Origin: Strongylocentrotus droebachiensis
Lineage: Eukaryota; Echinodermata; Echinoidea; Camarodonta; Strongylocentrotidae
Length of the DNA: 64,000 bases
NCBI GenBank assembly: GCA_035222895.1
Contig: JAVYIG010006863.1
Span: 46,621 to 110,620 of the forward strand
Reading direction: 5' to 3'
Of this stretch, positions 35,093 to 46,400 are shown piece by piece. How positions within the stretch are numbered: position 1 is the stretch's first letter; each line of letters starts with the position of its first letter. Under the pieces are notes generated by a model, which saw only the letters and a program-made list of their open reading frames with translations, did not search any database and was not told the DNA's origin. A program made the translations under genes and the position numbers.

Positions 35093-35712
35093 CATGAAAT
35101 TCTGCATGTATCTGTTTGTCTAATTCCAAGACCCTTGCCTTGGTGGTAGATATGGTTCTACAAAGAAACTGGACATCTATTGTCCAGTATTCAACTGCTA
35201 CTGTTTAGATAGGGGCTCAGCTGCTATTGTGCGATTTCCAATTTGAGCAAGTGCTTCAGTCCCCAAAGAAAGGCAGGTCAGAGGGGTTCCTTGCTATGAT
35301 CACAGTTAGAGCTGGCAATCAAAACTCCCAAGGAACACAAATCTCTTGTGCAAAAAAGGAGAAAAAAGGGGGAAAAACATGCTTTTTGCTGACTTGTATT
35401 TGAATAAGAACTGCAAGTTTCCCACAATCACTTTTATGATGAATACATATAGCATGATGACTGTATATATGACACTTTCTTCAGCAACAATTGCTAACCA
35501 AAGTTATAAAAGGCTGGCCAGATAATTTCACCCATAACGATACCAATAAAATTGGTTTTTGTAGGAAAGGTATGGCTTCAATACATATTTTATGCTTATT
35601 AGCATTTTTCTTGGATCTAATACCTTTGCCAAGAGGACCAATTTTGTCGTCGTTATTGATGATATGTAACCAGCCCTTGATTTTAACCCTGGAATCAACA
35701 CCATCTGTAACC

Positions 35713-35752
35713 CTAACCATCTACCATAAAACCTAACCATCTACCATAAAAC
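35713..35752. repeat. 20-bp tandem duplication
   Basis: Two perfect adjacent copies of CTAACCATCTACCATAAAAC, preceded by a partial copy of its first half. Confidence 0.9.
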
Positions 35753-36208
35753 TTAGTCACAATTTGCAATGCAATGCCTAACCAGGGAGATGTCAGTTAA
35801 ACTGGCCTTACCATATATATCTTTGACTAAATAAAGCTTGGGGCAAATGTCGGATCTCCTAATGGTCTATCCAAGTAGACATGGTAGATCGGCAAGGCAT
35901 TTTAGCGGATTACTTTGTGAAAGAAGAGTGAAGCTTGCTGTAGGAGACATTTTCTTAATTGGAGTTTCATGAGAGGTCAGTCAGTTGACAGAAACAGGAA
36001 AAGGTTTCCCTAGGGATGCTTGAAGATTACAGATGGTTTAGAAGTGAAAGAACCGTGTTTTCACTGAAGACTTGCTTATGGTGCATAATTGTAATAAGAC
36101 TCTACATCCATTTTGTCAGAGATATAAACATGCTAATCAAGCATCTCGATATGTTTCAATACAGAAATATCTTACTTTGTATCTTCAAGAATGACAATTG
36201 GGCCTAAT

Positions 36209-36295
36209 CATTTCGTTTATTCAGAGCCAGAAGGGCATTAACTGTGTATGTACGTACATGAGTTAACACCCTTCTGGCTCCTAACAAACGATTCA
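36209..36295. repeat. Hairpin family, copy H2
   Basis: GAGCCAGAAGGGCATTAACT pairs with AGTTAACACCCTTCTGGCTC apart from one CA x AC internal mismatch, with a 15-nt loop that is itself palindromic (GTATGTACGTACAT). Outer bases continue to pair weakly (CGTTTATTC / AACAAACG). This is the best-preserved inner stem of the family. Confidence 0.8.
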
Positions 36296-36622
36296 TCCTT
36301 TCATTACTGATATGTGAAACCATTCCTGAATTCTCATCGTACATCTGAATGTATTTTGTATCAATCTTTGTTTGTTGTTGTTTTTAGTCCATAAAGAAGA
36401 GTTGATTGAGAAGCAGGTTCTTTGCAGGTTCAGAGTGCATTGTATCGAACTGCAGTTATATATACCTGGTATATCTGACCTCCAGACTACCCTTCTCTAC
36501 CCTAGGATCCTGTGACAGGGTCATATGTGCGATCCGTTGACAGGTCCGCTACTCCTTGTAGCCCTTTCAGTGGTTGTCACCATTTAAAAGGCTGCTGAAA
36601 TCAATAAACATTCCTTGGCCCA

Positions 36623-36656
36623 ACAGTTTGAGTTTCTGCATGAGTGCTCAAACTGT
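36623..36656. repeat. Perfect 10-bp stem hairpin
   Basis: ACAGTTTGAG and CTCAAACTGT are separated by 14 nt. Isolated; no related copy seen in the window. Confidence 0.5.
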
Positions 36657-37269
36657 AAGCTAGACATGGAGCTAGGAGGATGCTCCCAGAGAATAGAAAA
36701 CACTGACAACAGTTGAGCAGAGCTGTGAATTGAAGTGCGAAGACGACTTGTATCATCTCAAGACCTTGTTGCTATTAGATTCCAGCAATGGGATCTTTCT
36801 GGAGACTGTTTGTATACATCATCTGAAGCTACTCATTGTCAGCCTGTTGATATTGATGTAGGTTTGTCATGGATTGATTCAGTAGGAGAGAAAGTGCATC
36901 ATGTAGCGGATTTCTTGGTTGATTTGGTTTTGTTGCTGTCTATTGAACGCATTTGAATTCTCTCAGCTGTTGACATTATTGATTATCTGTAGTTTTGTTT
37001 GTGCCCTCCTGGTGTGTACTGTGGGAATTGAATACAAGATGGATGAAAGCCCATGCAAACATGCATAGTGTAACTCTACATGTAACTGTAGGCCTATTCA
37101 TTGTAGAAGTCTCCAGCGTTTGATATACTGCATTTGTGTCTACTGTTTGAGCAGGTTAAATTCTGTTATGGCTGTCACAGGTGGATTATTCTAGAGAGAA
37201 ATAGTGCCTCTGTCTTCTATTTGTCTTTGTAATACATAAATGTATGCATGTTCGCAAACCTGTTTATTT

Positions 37270-38271
37270 TTATGCCTCCGTTACGAAGTAGCCGGAGGCA
37301 TTATGTTTTCGGGTTGTCCGTCCGTCCGTCCGTACGTCCGTACGTCCGTACGTCCGTACGTCCCGTCCGTACGTCCGTACGTCCCGTTCTTGTGATCGCG
37401 TTATCTGAAGAACCGATTAATGGATTCTTGCCAAACTTCGGTCATGTATGCATCTTACAGAGCCTATGAACTGATTAGATTTTGGGGTCACAAGGTCAAA
37501 GGTCAAAGGTCACAGAGCTCATTATGTATGCCAGAACAGCTCGTGATCGCGTTATCTGAAGAACTGATTGATGGATTCTTGCCAAACTTTGGTCATGTAT
37601 GTATCTTGCAGAGCCGATGAACTGATTAGATTTTGGGGTCACGAGGTCAAAGGTCACAGGACTCATTATGTATGCAAAAACAGCTCGTGATCGCATTATC
37701 TGAAAAACTGATTGATGGATTCCTGCCAAACTTTGGTCATGTATGTATCTTACAGAGACGATGAACTGATTAGATTTTGGGGTCACAAGGTCAAAGGTCA
37801 AAGGTCACAGGGCTCATTATGTATGCAAAAACAGCTCGTGATCGCATTATCATTAGAACAGATTGATGGATTCCTGCCAAACTTAGATCATGTATGTATC
37901 TTGCAGAGCAAATGAACTGAGTAGATTATGGGGTCATAAGGTCGAAGGTCAAAGGTCACAGGGCTCATTATGTATGCAAAAACAGCTCGTGATGGCATTA
38001 TCATTAGAACAGATTGATGGATTCCTGCCAAACTTAGATCATGTATGTATCTTGCAGAGCAAATGAACTGAGTAGATTTTAGGGTCATGAGGTCAAAGAT
38101 CAAAGGGTCATATATGTATATGAGAAATTGCTTGTAATCACAATATTCTGAGAACCTGATAATGGATTACAATTGACGTTGAATTTGAAAAATTTCTTCT
38201 GTTTTGGTTTGTAAAATTGCTCCATGACGGAGGCATCATTTTCGACTGCGCGCAGTCGAAGTTCCATCTAG
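37270..38271 (+). mobile_element. Pearl/Helentron-like non-autonomous element with ~150-bp tandem repeats
   Basis: The left end has ATGCCTCCGTTACG, forming a local stem with CCGGAGGC, and its inverse TGACGGAGGCAT lies at 38225-38236. After GTCC/TACGTCCG microsatellite (37316-37383) come about five tandem units of 144-152 bp, each starting TCGTGATCGC and containing TGCCAAACTT and GGTCAAAGGTCACAG. The 3' end has a perfect 20-nt palindrome TTCGACTGCGCGCAGTCGAA (38241-38260), 7 nt, then CTAG (38268-38271) followed by T. That is the hairpin plus CTRR ending of Helitron-type elements. Subterminal inverted repeats with internal tandem repeats match pearl/HINE-type relatives. No Rep/helicase is encoded. 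Confidence 0.75.
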
Positions 38272-38408
38272 TTATTAGATGAGTGCATACAAATCTTGAC
38301 TACAATTCTGTATTATTTGATGTCCATTAATTCTAAATATAAGCAATTTGGGTATTTAATTAAAAATGTTGTTATCAATCTCCTTTTCTTCTTCTTCTCT
38401 GTACACAG

Positions 38409-38497
38409 ATATCCAACTGCAAAGATGATTTGTTGAAAGACCTGTGGAACATCGATAATCAGCAAGTACAGAGAGATTGTGTGACCAGAGAAGTAGA
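38409..38497 (+). other. 5' untranslated part of the main DLGAP exon
   Basis: The exon begins after the pyrimidine-rich acceptor CTTCTTCTTCTCTGTACACAG. In the DLGAP frame a TAA lies at 38456-38458, so translation most likely starts at the ATG at 38498 (context AGAATGG). A different frame is open from the exon start to a TAA near 38637. Confidence 0.6.
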
Positions 38498-40469
38498 ATG
38501 GCTCAACCGCCTCGGCGCGTCAAATCAGCAACGGAATCTAGAAGAAGAAACATGGAATCTTCTGCAAACGGAAATTCTGCCATCAATGGTGCAGCCTCAG
38601 GGAAGGTTGCCACATCTCCTTATAGCCAGTCAGTAACCGGTGTTTCCAAAGGGGGACATGGTAGTAGTGAGATCACAAGGCGAGTGTCGCAGAGGGACAA
38701 ACCAGCAATTCCTGCAAAACCGTCACCAAGTAAAGTGCCACCTCCAAAATATCATGGCAAAAGTAATGGAACTTCTAACACTATGACTACAGGTCATAGC
38801 AAAACTCAAAATAGTTTAGCAGGTAGTGAAAAGCGAGAAGGAGAAAACAGGGTAAATGGTGTAAGCCAGGTTAGAAAGACTAGTGATGTGAATGGAGAGG
38901 CAAGACCCCCCAGTGGTAAGAGTAGATACTGTCTTGAGATTACCTTAGAGAAGAAGGTGTCAACCCCAACAGTTAGGAGAAAGCAGACCGACAGAGAGGT
39001 TGCCAACTCAATAGCTTCAAGCTCAGAAGAGAGCTCACCGTCACAATCACCTTCCAAGTCGGTGCACTTTAAGAGTTCGCGAAGCAATAGTGCAAGTAGT
39101 ATAGACTCTAGAGATAGGATGAGGTTTGGAGGCATACCAGGGAGCGTACCTCGCTATATGTGCCCTACCATCAGTAGTACAGACAAGAACCAACGAGCCA
39201 AGTCTGCAACAAGTAAAACTGATTCAGGGATGATAGAGGCTCATAGTGATACACAACTCAACGGATCTTCCAACGGCACTCCTGGGGTGGAGCCCATCAG
39301 AAGAGGGAGGGCGAGAAGCGTGGGACCGATACGCAGGGTACGTTCCAACGAGATGATGCCCCCTAAAAGGGATCTTAGTCCATCTCCAAAGTCTGGAAAA
39401 ATCACTCAGGTTCGCAGCAAAAGTGTAGAGCGATCTAAGAATAGCTTTGGTAGCTTTGTGCAGCGGCAGAGAAAGGCTTGGGAAGAACGAGTGACAACAG
39501 TGACCAGAAGAGCCCCACTGAGTAATGTGGCCGAAAAGAATGTGAACAGAAGGAGCTTAGATCCAAACTATGCTCCAAAGATCATGCAAAAGTCGACCAG
39601 CGTTACTCAGCGTAAGCACATGCTGTTTGGTAAAGGAGCAAATGTACAGAAAGTAAAGTCCACTATAGACGGTAACCAAGTGAATAAACCCACATCGCCC
39701 ACCTCACTCCATAAGAAGTCCGATGCTAGCCAACAAGTGCCTAAAACGAAATCTTCTAGCAATGACTCTGACTTGCGTACCTCTGCCAAGGCTGAAGTGA
39801 ATGGACGAGTTGGAAGCAAAGGATATGCTCAGGGTGATAGTGTAGCTAGCTCTGATCAAAAGAGAACTTCCATTGTGGATAACCCACCTGATAAACCATC
39901 CGTCTTGCAGGAGATTGCTCCTGTACCAAGCAGCAAACCTAACGCTCCAAACAGTCTACCAGTCAAACCTGTTTATCAAAACACAGATCTAAGCCACAGG
40001 GTATCAACAGCAAAAGAAAACAAGATTGGAATGCTTGTAACTGATTTAGATGCACTGGATGTGAATGGTACAGATGAAATGGACAATGGCAAGGCCCACT
40101 TGTTTATTGATGAGGGTAACCTGGGAATCAAACCTGAGTGTCTCAGATTCAAGCCTCAATCAAGCGATACCCAGGAAGAGTATAGTGAGATCCTGGGACT
40201 CACTGATCCCAAGGAAATTAACAAACTCAACAGCGAGACACTACATAGTCTGAAAAAAGTGGATAAAACATTTCTGGAGGTTGAGAAAAAGAAAGACACT
40301 GTGGTGGATAAAGTGAAAGAGCAAGAAAAGGCAGGAATCTGTAACGGAGAGGATGTTGGTGAAAAAGACGGACATTATTTCCTGAAGGTTGTCAACGTAG
40401 AGCAGTCCAGGATAGAATCACTCTGTCGGAAAGTGGAACATGATCTTGAGAGTGACATGTCTGATGAAG
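38498..40469 (+). CDS. DLGAP: DLGAP coding exon 1 (residues 1-657)
   Basis: One long exon encodes 657 residues plus the first base of codon 658. The open frame could extend upstream to 38477 only by using a TTG; the first ATG is at 38498. The segment is low-complexity in Ser, Lys and Arg (SSSEESSPSQSPSKSV) until about residue 500. A more acidic stretch (VTDLDALDVNGTDEMDNG) and the start of the GKAP homology region follow. It ends MSDEG at the donor AAG|GTAGGT; reading through gives a spurious RYCFILFIY tail. Confidence 0.9.
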
Positions 40470-43400
40470 GTAGGTACTGCTTTATACTGTTTATCTATTG
40501 ACAGATATTTACATGTATTACACATGAGGTGCAGTTGACTAGGTGTTATATTCAGGTCCATCAAATAACTAATCTTGTTCAAAGGTTTCTTGCCAAGCAA
40601 ATGGCCATTTTAAAAAATCTGAAAAAAGTTTCAAGTCAATAAGTTTCTGGATTTACATTAGTGCCTATCTGGCTCTCGGCAAACGATGTGAGACTTGACT
40701 CTATCCAGCATACTTGATGTATGTCTAAAAGCAAACTGATGTTTTCCTGTCTGTCTGCTGATGTACAAGTCTAACATACATATATATGTACCACGTGTGG
40801 TATGTCTGCTATGGTGCCACGTGGAAGGATATGTAACTCTGCTGACTCACACTGTTATTAAAGGCCTACAGTGAGAGTCTAGATGCTAGCTTTAATACAT
40901 CAATTTTAGGTACCTCATATTATAAAGTTCTACGATAAAAAAAACAGTAATTATAAAAAGATCAGTAATTATAAAAAGATCAGTGATATCAATTTCTTCC
41001 TTGGGTCCAAATTCTTATTTTTTTCCTCTTAATTTAAACCTTCTTTTCTATCAGTGTTGTTCATTCGTGTTCTCATGCATAATGAAAGGGCAATGTACTA
41101 TTCCTCTTGTATGCTTATTTTAGTCCATGTTAAAGTTATCAATTATGGTTTCTACCATACTGTGGTATTAACTTTGAGACAATCCTCTCTTGGCTTTAAC
41201 TTTCAAGCTTACACTGATTTACAATATGTGCATGGATGATGGAGCAGATCATGGGATGCTTTTCTCATATTGAAACAATTTTACATTGATGTCATATGTT
41301 TTCACACTCCTCCTACTTACTACTACTACTACAGTGAGGTACATGTACACGTACATGTTCATGTATTGGATTTTAGTGCTCTCTTTCTGTCGTTTAGGCT
41401 GGAAACCATACTCGATATAACAGCCACACTCGTAATATACACAGCCACACTATGATAATTGAATTAACCACCATTGCCACCATGCTTGGTCTCATGCTTT
41501 ATGCAACTACACGTAAGGTCAAGCATGATTTGATAATGATGATTAATATACTTGGCTTTTAATACATTCATATGCCATACCAAAGTAAGTGTACGTGTAG
41601 AAAGGGATTTTATATACATATTTTTTTGTATCTTTGAATTTGGAGTTGTCTAACATCAGAAAACTGAATGTAAAGAAACAAAAGAATTATTATTGAGGCC
41701 TACTCGTCCAAAAAAATCCTTGTACAAAGAACGGAACTTGTCTTTTTTTTCTTTTTTTTAACTTTTCTTTTTTCTTAATTACTGCAAGAGCAATTCTATT
41801 CATCTTTATTTAATTGAAGTTTTATTTGAGTCGATTTATGAAAACCTTATTCAGTGAATATGTATTGGTACTGTTTGAACATGTTGTTTTCATTTGTCAG
41901 GGTACATGCACATGTGCATATACTCATGACTAACTACACATTGTCGCAGGCTTTTGACATGCCCATAAGCAATATGGCAATAACGAGAATATTACATTTT
42001 GAAATAGAATCCATCATCATGTGCTGACATTTGTTACAACATGCTGGGTTCATAGAACGTTTTGCCTCCTAGCTATGTATTGACTTTCATTTCATTTTCC
42101 AGCTCTATTATATTGGCACAATTCTGTAGGCTGGCTATCTGACGTCTGTCTACATGTATTTTCTGCTTTAAAAATGAGATAAATAATGTTCCCTGATTAT
42201 GAATTGTGTTTTTTTGTTCCTTCTATACTAAGACAGTTTCATTATCTAGAATTTATTTTGTATGTTTGTATGTTATACTTGTTCTAATTTAATTTAATTT
42301 TAGACGGTTGACTACATATAGTTCAATGGGCAAATATCACACACAGTCACTATATACTGCACTGTGCATGGTTGCTATAGTGCGTTACAATACTACATGT
42401 TAAGACTGATGCAAACGGTTAGGTACTGTACATCACATTTAGAAGTGCATACAAATGGGTTGGACACATTATGCAAAATATACTGTCAAGCCTGTCATCT
42501 AAGTACACTGTACTTGTATAGAATAGGGTTCCCATTTTGTATGTGAGCCCTTGCATTTCAATTACTGCAGTACTTTTTAGGAAATAGGATACATACATCG
42601 TAGATATATATACATGATGGTTATACACAGATTGATAAGAATTGCAAATATTTTAATTTGTATGATTTAATTTTTTATTTTATTTGTTTACAGCGGGTGG
42701 AATAGTCCGAGCATTCCTGGGGAAGGCCAACCTCTTGACCAGCAAGAAGTTCAAGCAGTTCAGAGGCTTATGTGAAGAGAATATTGTAAGAAAACAAATG
42801 AGTTCATTGTACAGTGTGCATGTTTTCATATTTTCTATACTGAAATTTGTTATGAAAAAGAATTCTCCATTGACCATAACAAGTCTTCTAATCAATTTAT
42901 TTAAAAACCTTTAGTACTAGAATTCTATTACAACCAAGCACAACCAATTCCAGTACTTATACAGTATCCAAAATTATTATCTATATAAGGCTTTCAAGTG
43001 GTACAATAAATCAGTGTATTTAATATCTTTAGCTTAGTACCTGGATGACTGATCAATATTGTTTTCATATTGCTCAGTCATCCGGGAGCTTCAACTATCG
43101 ATATCGATATCACATGAAAACAAAGCCATATATACCCAGGCAAGTCAAATTTTGTTATTTCGCTAGTCAGCCTGATATAGATAATAATAATGATATTGTA
43201 TGGCTTTGTTTTTGTGTGATACAAGAATATACTGTATTAGCTCGAGCAATATATTCTTTGCCTTTGATATTATATAAGGATCTTGTAGTCACAGTGTCAT
43301 ATGTTGATTAATTAATGATTTTCAAAGGCAGTCTAACCTACGTTAGCGACCACTTGTCTACAAAGAACGCAATGTTTGTGCCCCTTGAATTTCGTTTCTC

Positions 43401-46400
43401 ATTGAAATGTCTGTTATAAATATGGACCTGTGCATTAAGACCACTTGCTCATTAAGACCATTTGTGTCGTCTCCATTTCGTCTCCATTGGGTGGTGTTTA
43501 TACACAGGTTTCACTGCAGCTACATGTAGTACATCAAACTCAGTGATGGATTGATTTTACTGATAATCTGTCAGGTAATGGTATTCATGAGAACCTGAGA
43601 GAAAGCTGCTTTTGTTGGTTGCATCCGTTTATCATGGATCTTTTCTCTATCCGGAATTCAGATTGTCTGTATCCAGGAAGAGTTTCCTTGGAAAGGAAAC
43701 ATTATCGCAAGCAACAAAAGAATCTGTGGTGCCTGATTGCTGATCAAATGATATCAGTCTTTTTTTTTTTGGAAGAGTTGAGAATAGGGAATGTATGTAA
43801 AGGTCACTGCATAAGACTTTATAGACTAAATGGAAAATGGGTTATTTTTTGCTTTTTATAGCAGGAGCAAAGAGTTAGATATGGTTAGCAAGGTTGGAAA
43901 GAAAAAAAATTAAGAATGAACTCTAATTCATGTGAAAATCAATTTGGTTTTTTGTTGATAAATTAAATTTTGGGTTCACACAATGAATTGCTTTGGAAAA
44001 AGGAAATGTATCACTCATGAAAGTAATAAGTGCAGTCAAAGCTGCAACAATGGCCATCTGTCTATTCCCCCATATTGGGTCACTTCAGAAGGAATCAGGT
44101 GTAGTAGAACCAGTCAAGAAAGACATTCTGTTTTACAATGGCCACCTATTCTGTTTCCTTTGGGTTGCCTTTGTAGACGGGTTTAATTGTAGTACTATTG
44201 GTTGTTACTGTATTTAGTTTACATGTACTTTTCTGAAAGATAATGTGAGCAATATGAATCCATGTTGTATAAATAGAGAGTACCTAATTTATGTTGTTAA
44301 TGATATCAGTGACGAGATAAACCATTCAATATTGATATTTTCTTTCCTTTATTATTTGTTGTAAACAGACACCATCTGATGAGCCAGGGAAGACGACCTT
44401 GGCATCTGACCTGGCAGGCTTCTGGGACATGGTCATGATACAGGTAGATGAAATGAACTCCAAGTTCATTGACATCGAGACGCTCAAAGACAACAACTGG
44501 AAGGTGACCGCTGCGGTAGTAACAAAGGTGAGAGGATGTTCCGTTCAATAATTTCATTGGATGTTTTGATTAACTTCACTTAAAGCCCCACTGTTCTACT
44601 TGTAGCTACTTGCTCCCTCTAAATAGAAAACGATGCCTAATCGGTGACCATTGGTCCCCCATGATCCTCTTTTTCTTATGTTAATTGAGAGCTGATTCGA
44701 TGAGATAGCCACCTGTCACTGACCACACTGTGTGGTCTATTCCCTCCTGACCAAACTAGTACAGCTGGCCTTTAAGTACTATGAAGTCATGGATAGCAAA
44801 GCTTGTTCATGATAACACTTTTACTGGGTTCTTACAAATTTTTCAACCTCTCTCTGTTTTGCTTTGTAAATGTTAGGTCATGCAATTTTTGTTACTTTTC
44901 ACTTGCTTTAGATGTTTTGTCTTTTTATCTCTTTATAAAATAGCCATAACATTTTACTGGATAAAAAGTGTAATAAACTCTATTTTGGTATCAACATGTT
45001 ACTCGGAACACGATAAAAATTGAAACTTTAAACCTACATTATTTTTGAGCTGGTAGTAGGCCTACATATATCAAAGGACACCTCACCCCAAAGAGTATGT
45101 GTATGTATGCTGAAAGATGAGATTTATTCCTGCCTATTGATGTACAATATTCCTTACGAAAGTGTCAAAAGAGATGTATAGGAAAATATTCTTGGCGGCA
45201 CGACATGGGTGTAGTCATATTCTTGATAATGTGATGTACCCGCCAGGTTTCCTTTAACTTGCTAGTTTGATTACACCTTTATATAATGTACATACATGGA
45301 ATCTGATATAAAAAGCCCTGAACAAACAGCTTCCTGATGTAAAACATCAATTTTTACTTCTTTTCATAGAATTATATTTAATGCATAGTGTAGGAGTTTG
45401 CAATGGTATTTTGGAGAAAACCTTGGTTGTTTTGGTTTTTAAATGCCACCGATATTCCAACAAATCCTTTTGTGACGTGGAAGTAAGGATCTTGTGTAAC
45501 CTTTTCTGCTCTAACAACCCTGAATGGTTCTTAGCAGCCCTTATCCTATGTATGAGGTAGGATTTACTCACTTTGTGGAATTCCATTGGTTATTTGATCA
45601 GTCTGCATTCCAGAAGGCCCACTTTGAGGTGAATCCCTTCTAAATTTGTAGCAGGGCAGAAAAGGGTTGTAATTGCGATTAGATGAAAGGATTCTGATTG
45701 ACTCTGGTTTGTTTGGTTTGTTTGACACATAATTCATAGCTCTGTCATTGAGTCGGTGCATCCAATTTAGGTGAAATCATTGTGATTTGTTATTACTTCT
45801 CTTTGTATTGTGCTCTCACTCGGAAAGCATTTACAGTTTCTTGTGTCAAATCACATCAACCGTTAAATAACAGTTGAGATTTAATGACAGACCATTCTGC
45901 ACATGCAGTGTTTTGACATGTAGTACCGGTAAAGCATTTCTTGCAAACGTCTTTTTTTGTTTATGGGGGAAAAATTAAGCAGTTATGCCTTGCATGGATT
46001 TTATCTTGGCATGGTGTCCGGAAGCAGGATCGGAAATACTTAAATGACACTTAATACCAGGAAAGGATTTGCCTGTGCATGGTACATTATCTCTACGAGT
46101 GTACATACTTCCAAATGAAGAAATATATCTAAACATGAACACATAGACACATGATGTACATGTACAAGGTGTACAGTATGCTCTGCAGCTGGCTTGATTT
46201 TTTAGTAGAGTAATGATTGAGCTTGACATATCATGAAAAAGGCAAAACATGTAGGCCGAGGCCTATATGCAAGCAGTACCAACGGTATTGTACTTGAACC
46301 CAAATTTACCTTGTGCAGTAGCAGCAGCATATCAACTAAGTATAATATCAAGGCCAAAATCATTGTATGCTCATATAGGCATACATCTGCGGACAAGATG

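Larger units (their letters stand above)
24472..36200 (+). other. Probable large 5' intron of DLGAP
   Basis: No coding exon is recognisable. It contains the short AT repeat at 25951-25966, a possible MITE (27884-28212), the hairpin at 31325-31373, a GAT repeat near 33965, the retroelement tail at 35023-35092 and a 20-bp duplication at 35713-35752. GC-richer patches ending in good donors at 30727 (GATAT|GTGAGT) and 31894 (GACTTT|GTAAGT) could be alternative first exons. Confidence 0.4.

Noticed and set aside
36735-36956. 73-codon plus-strand frame upstream of DLGAP
   Set aside because: It has no domain, no ATG context of note and no matched splice signals.
37248-38103. Open frames with RPSVRPYVRT-like and repeated LVIALSEE sequence
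   Set aside because: They are frames through the microsatellite and tandem units of the pearl/Helentron-like element. The repetition comes from the DNA repeats and not from a protein family.
37537-38130. Regularly spaced repeats considered as a CRISPR array
   Set aside because: The whole 144-152-bp unit is repeated, with no short-repeat/unique-spacer alternation, and the genome is eukaryotic.
38477-38497. DLGAP start at 38477
   Set aside because: The codon is TTG. The first in-frame ATG is at 38498, and a TAA lies upstream in frame at 38456.
38430-38636. 68-codon frame overlapping the DLGAP start, as a separate gene
   Set aside because: No ATG with independent support and it overlaps a well-supported coding exon. 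It is kept only as a finding about a possible upstream frame.
40470-40501. C-terminal RYCFILFIY tail on the 674-codon frame
   Set aside because: It is read-through past a clear GTAGGT donor. The protein continues in the exon at 42694.
43983-44217. Overlapping 67- and 74-codon frames in a DLGAP intron
   Set aside because: Neither shows domain similarity or splice boundaries, and both lie well outside the neighbouring exon.
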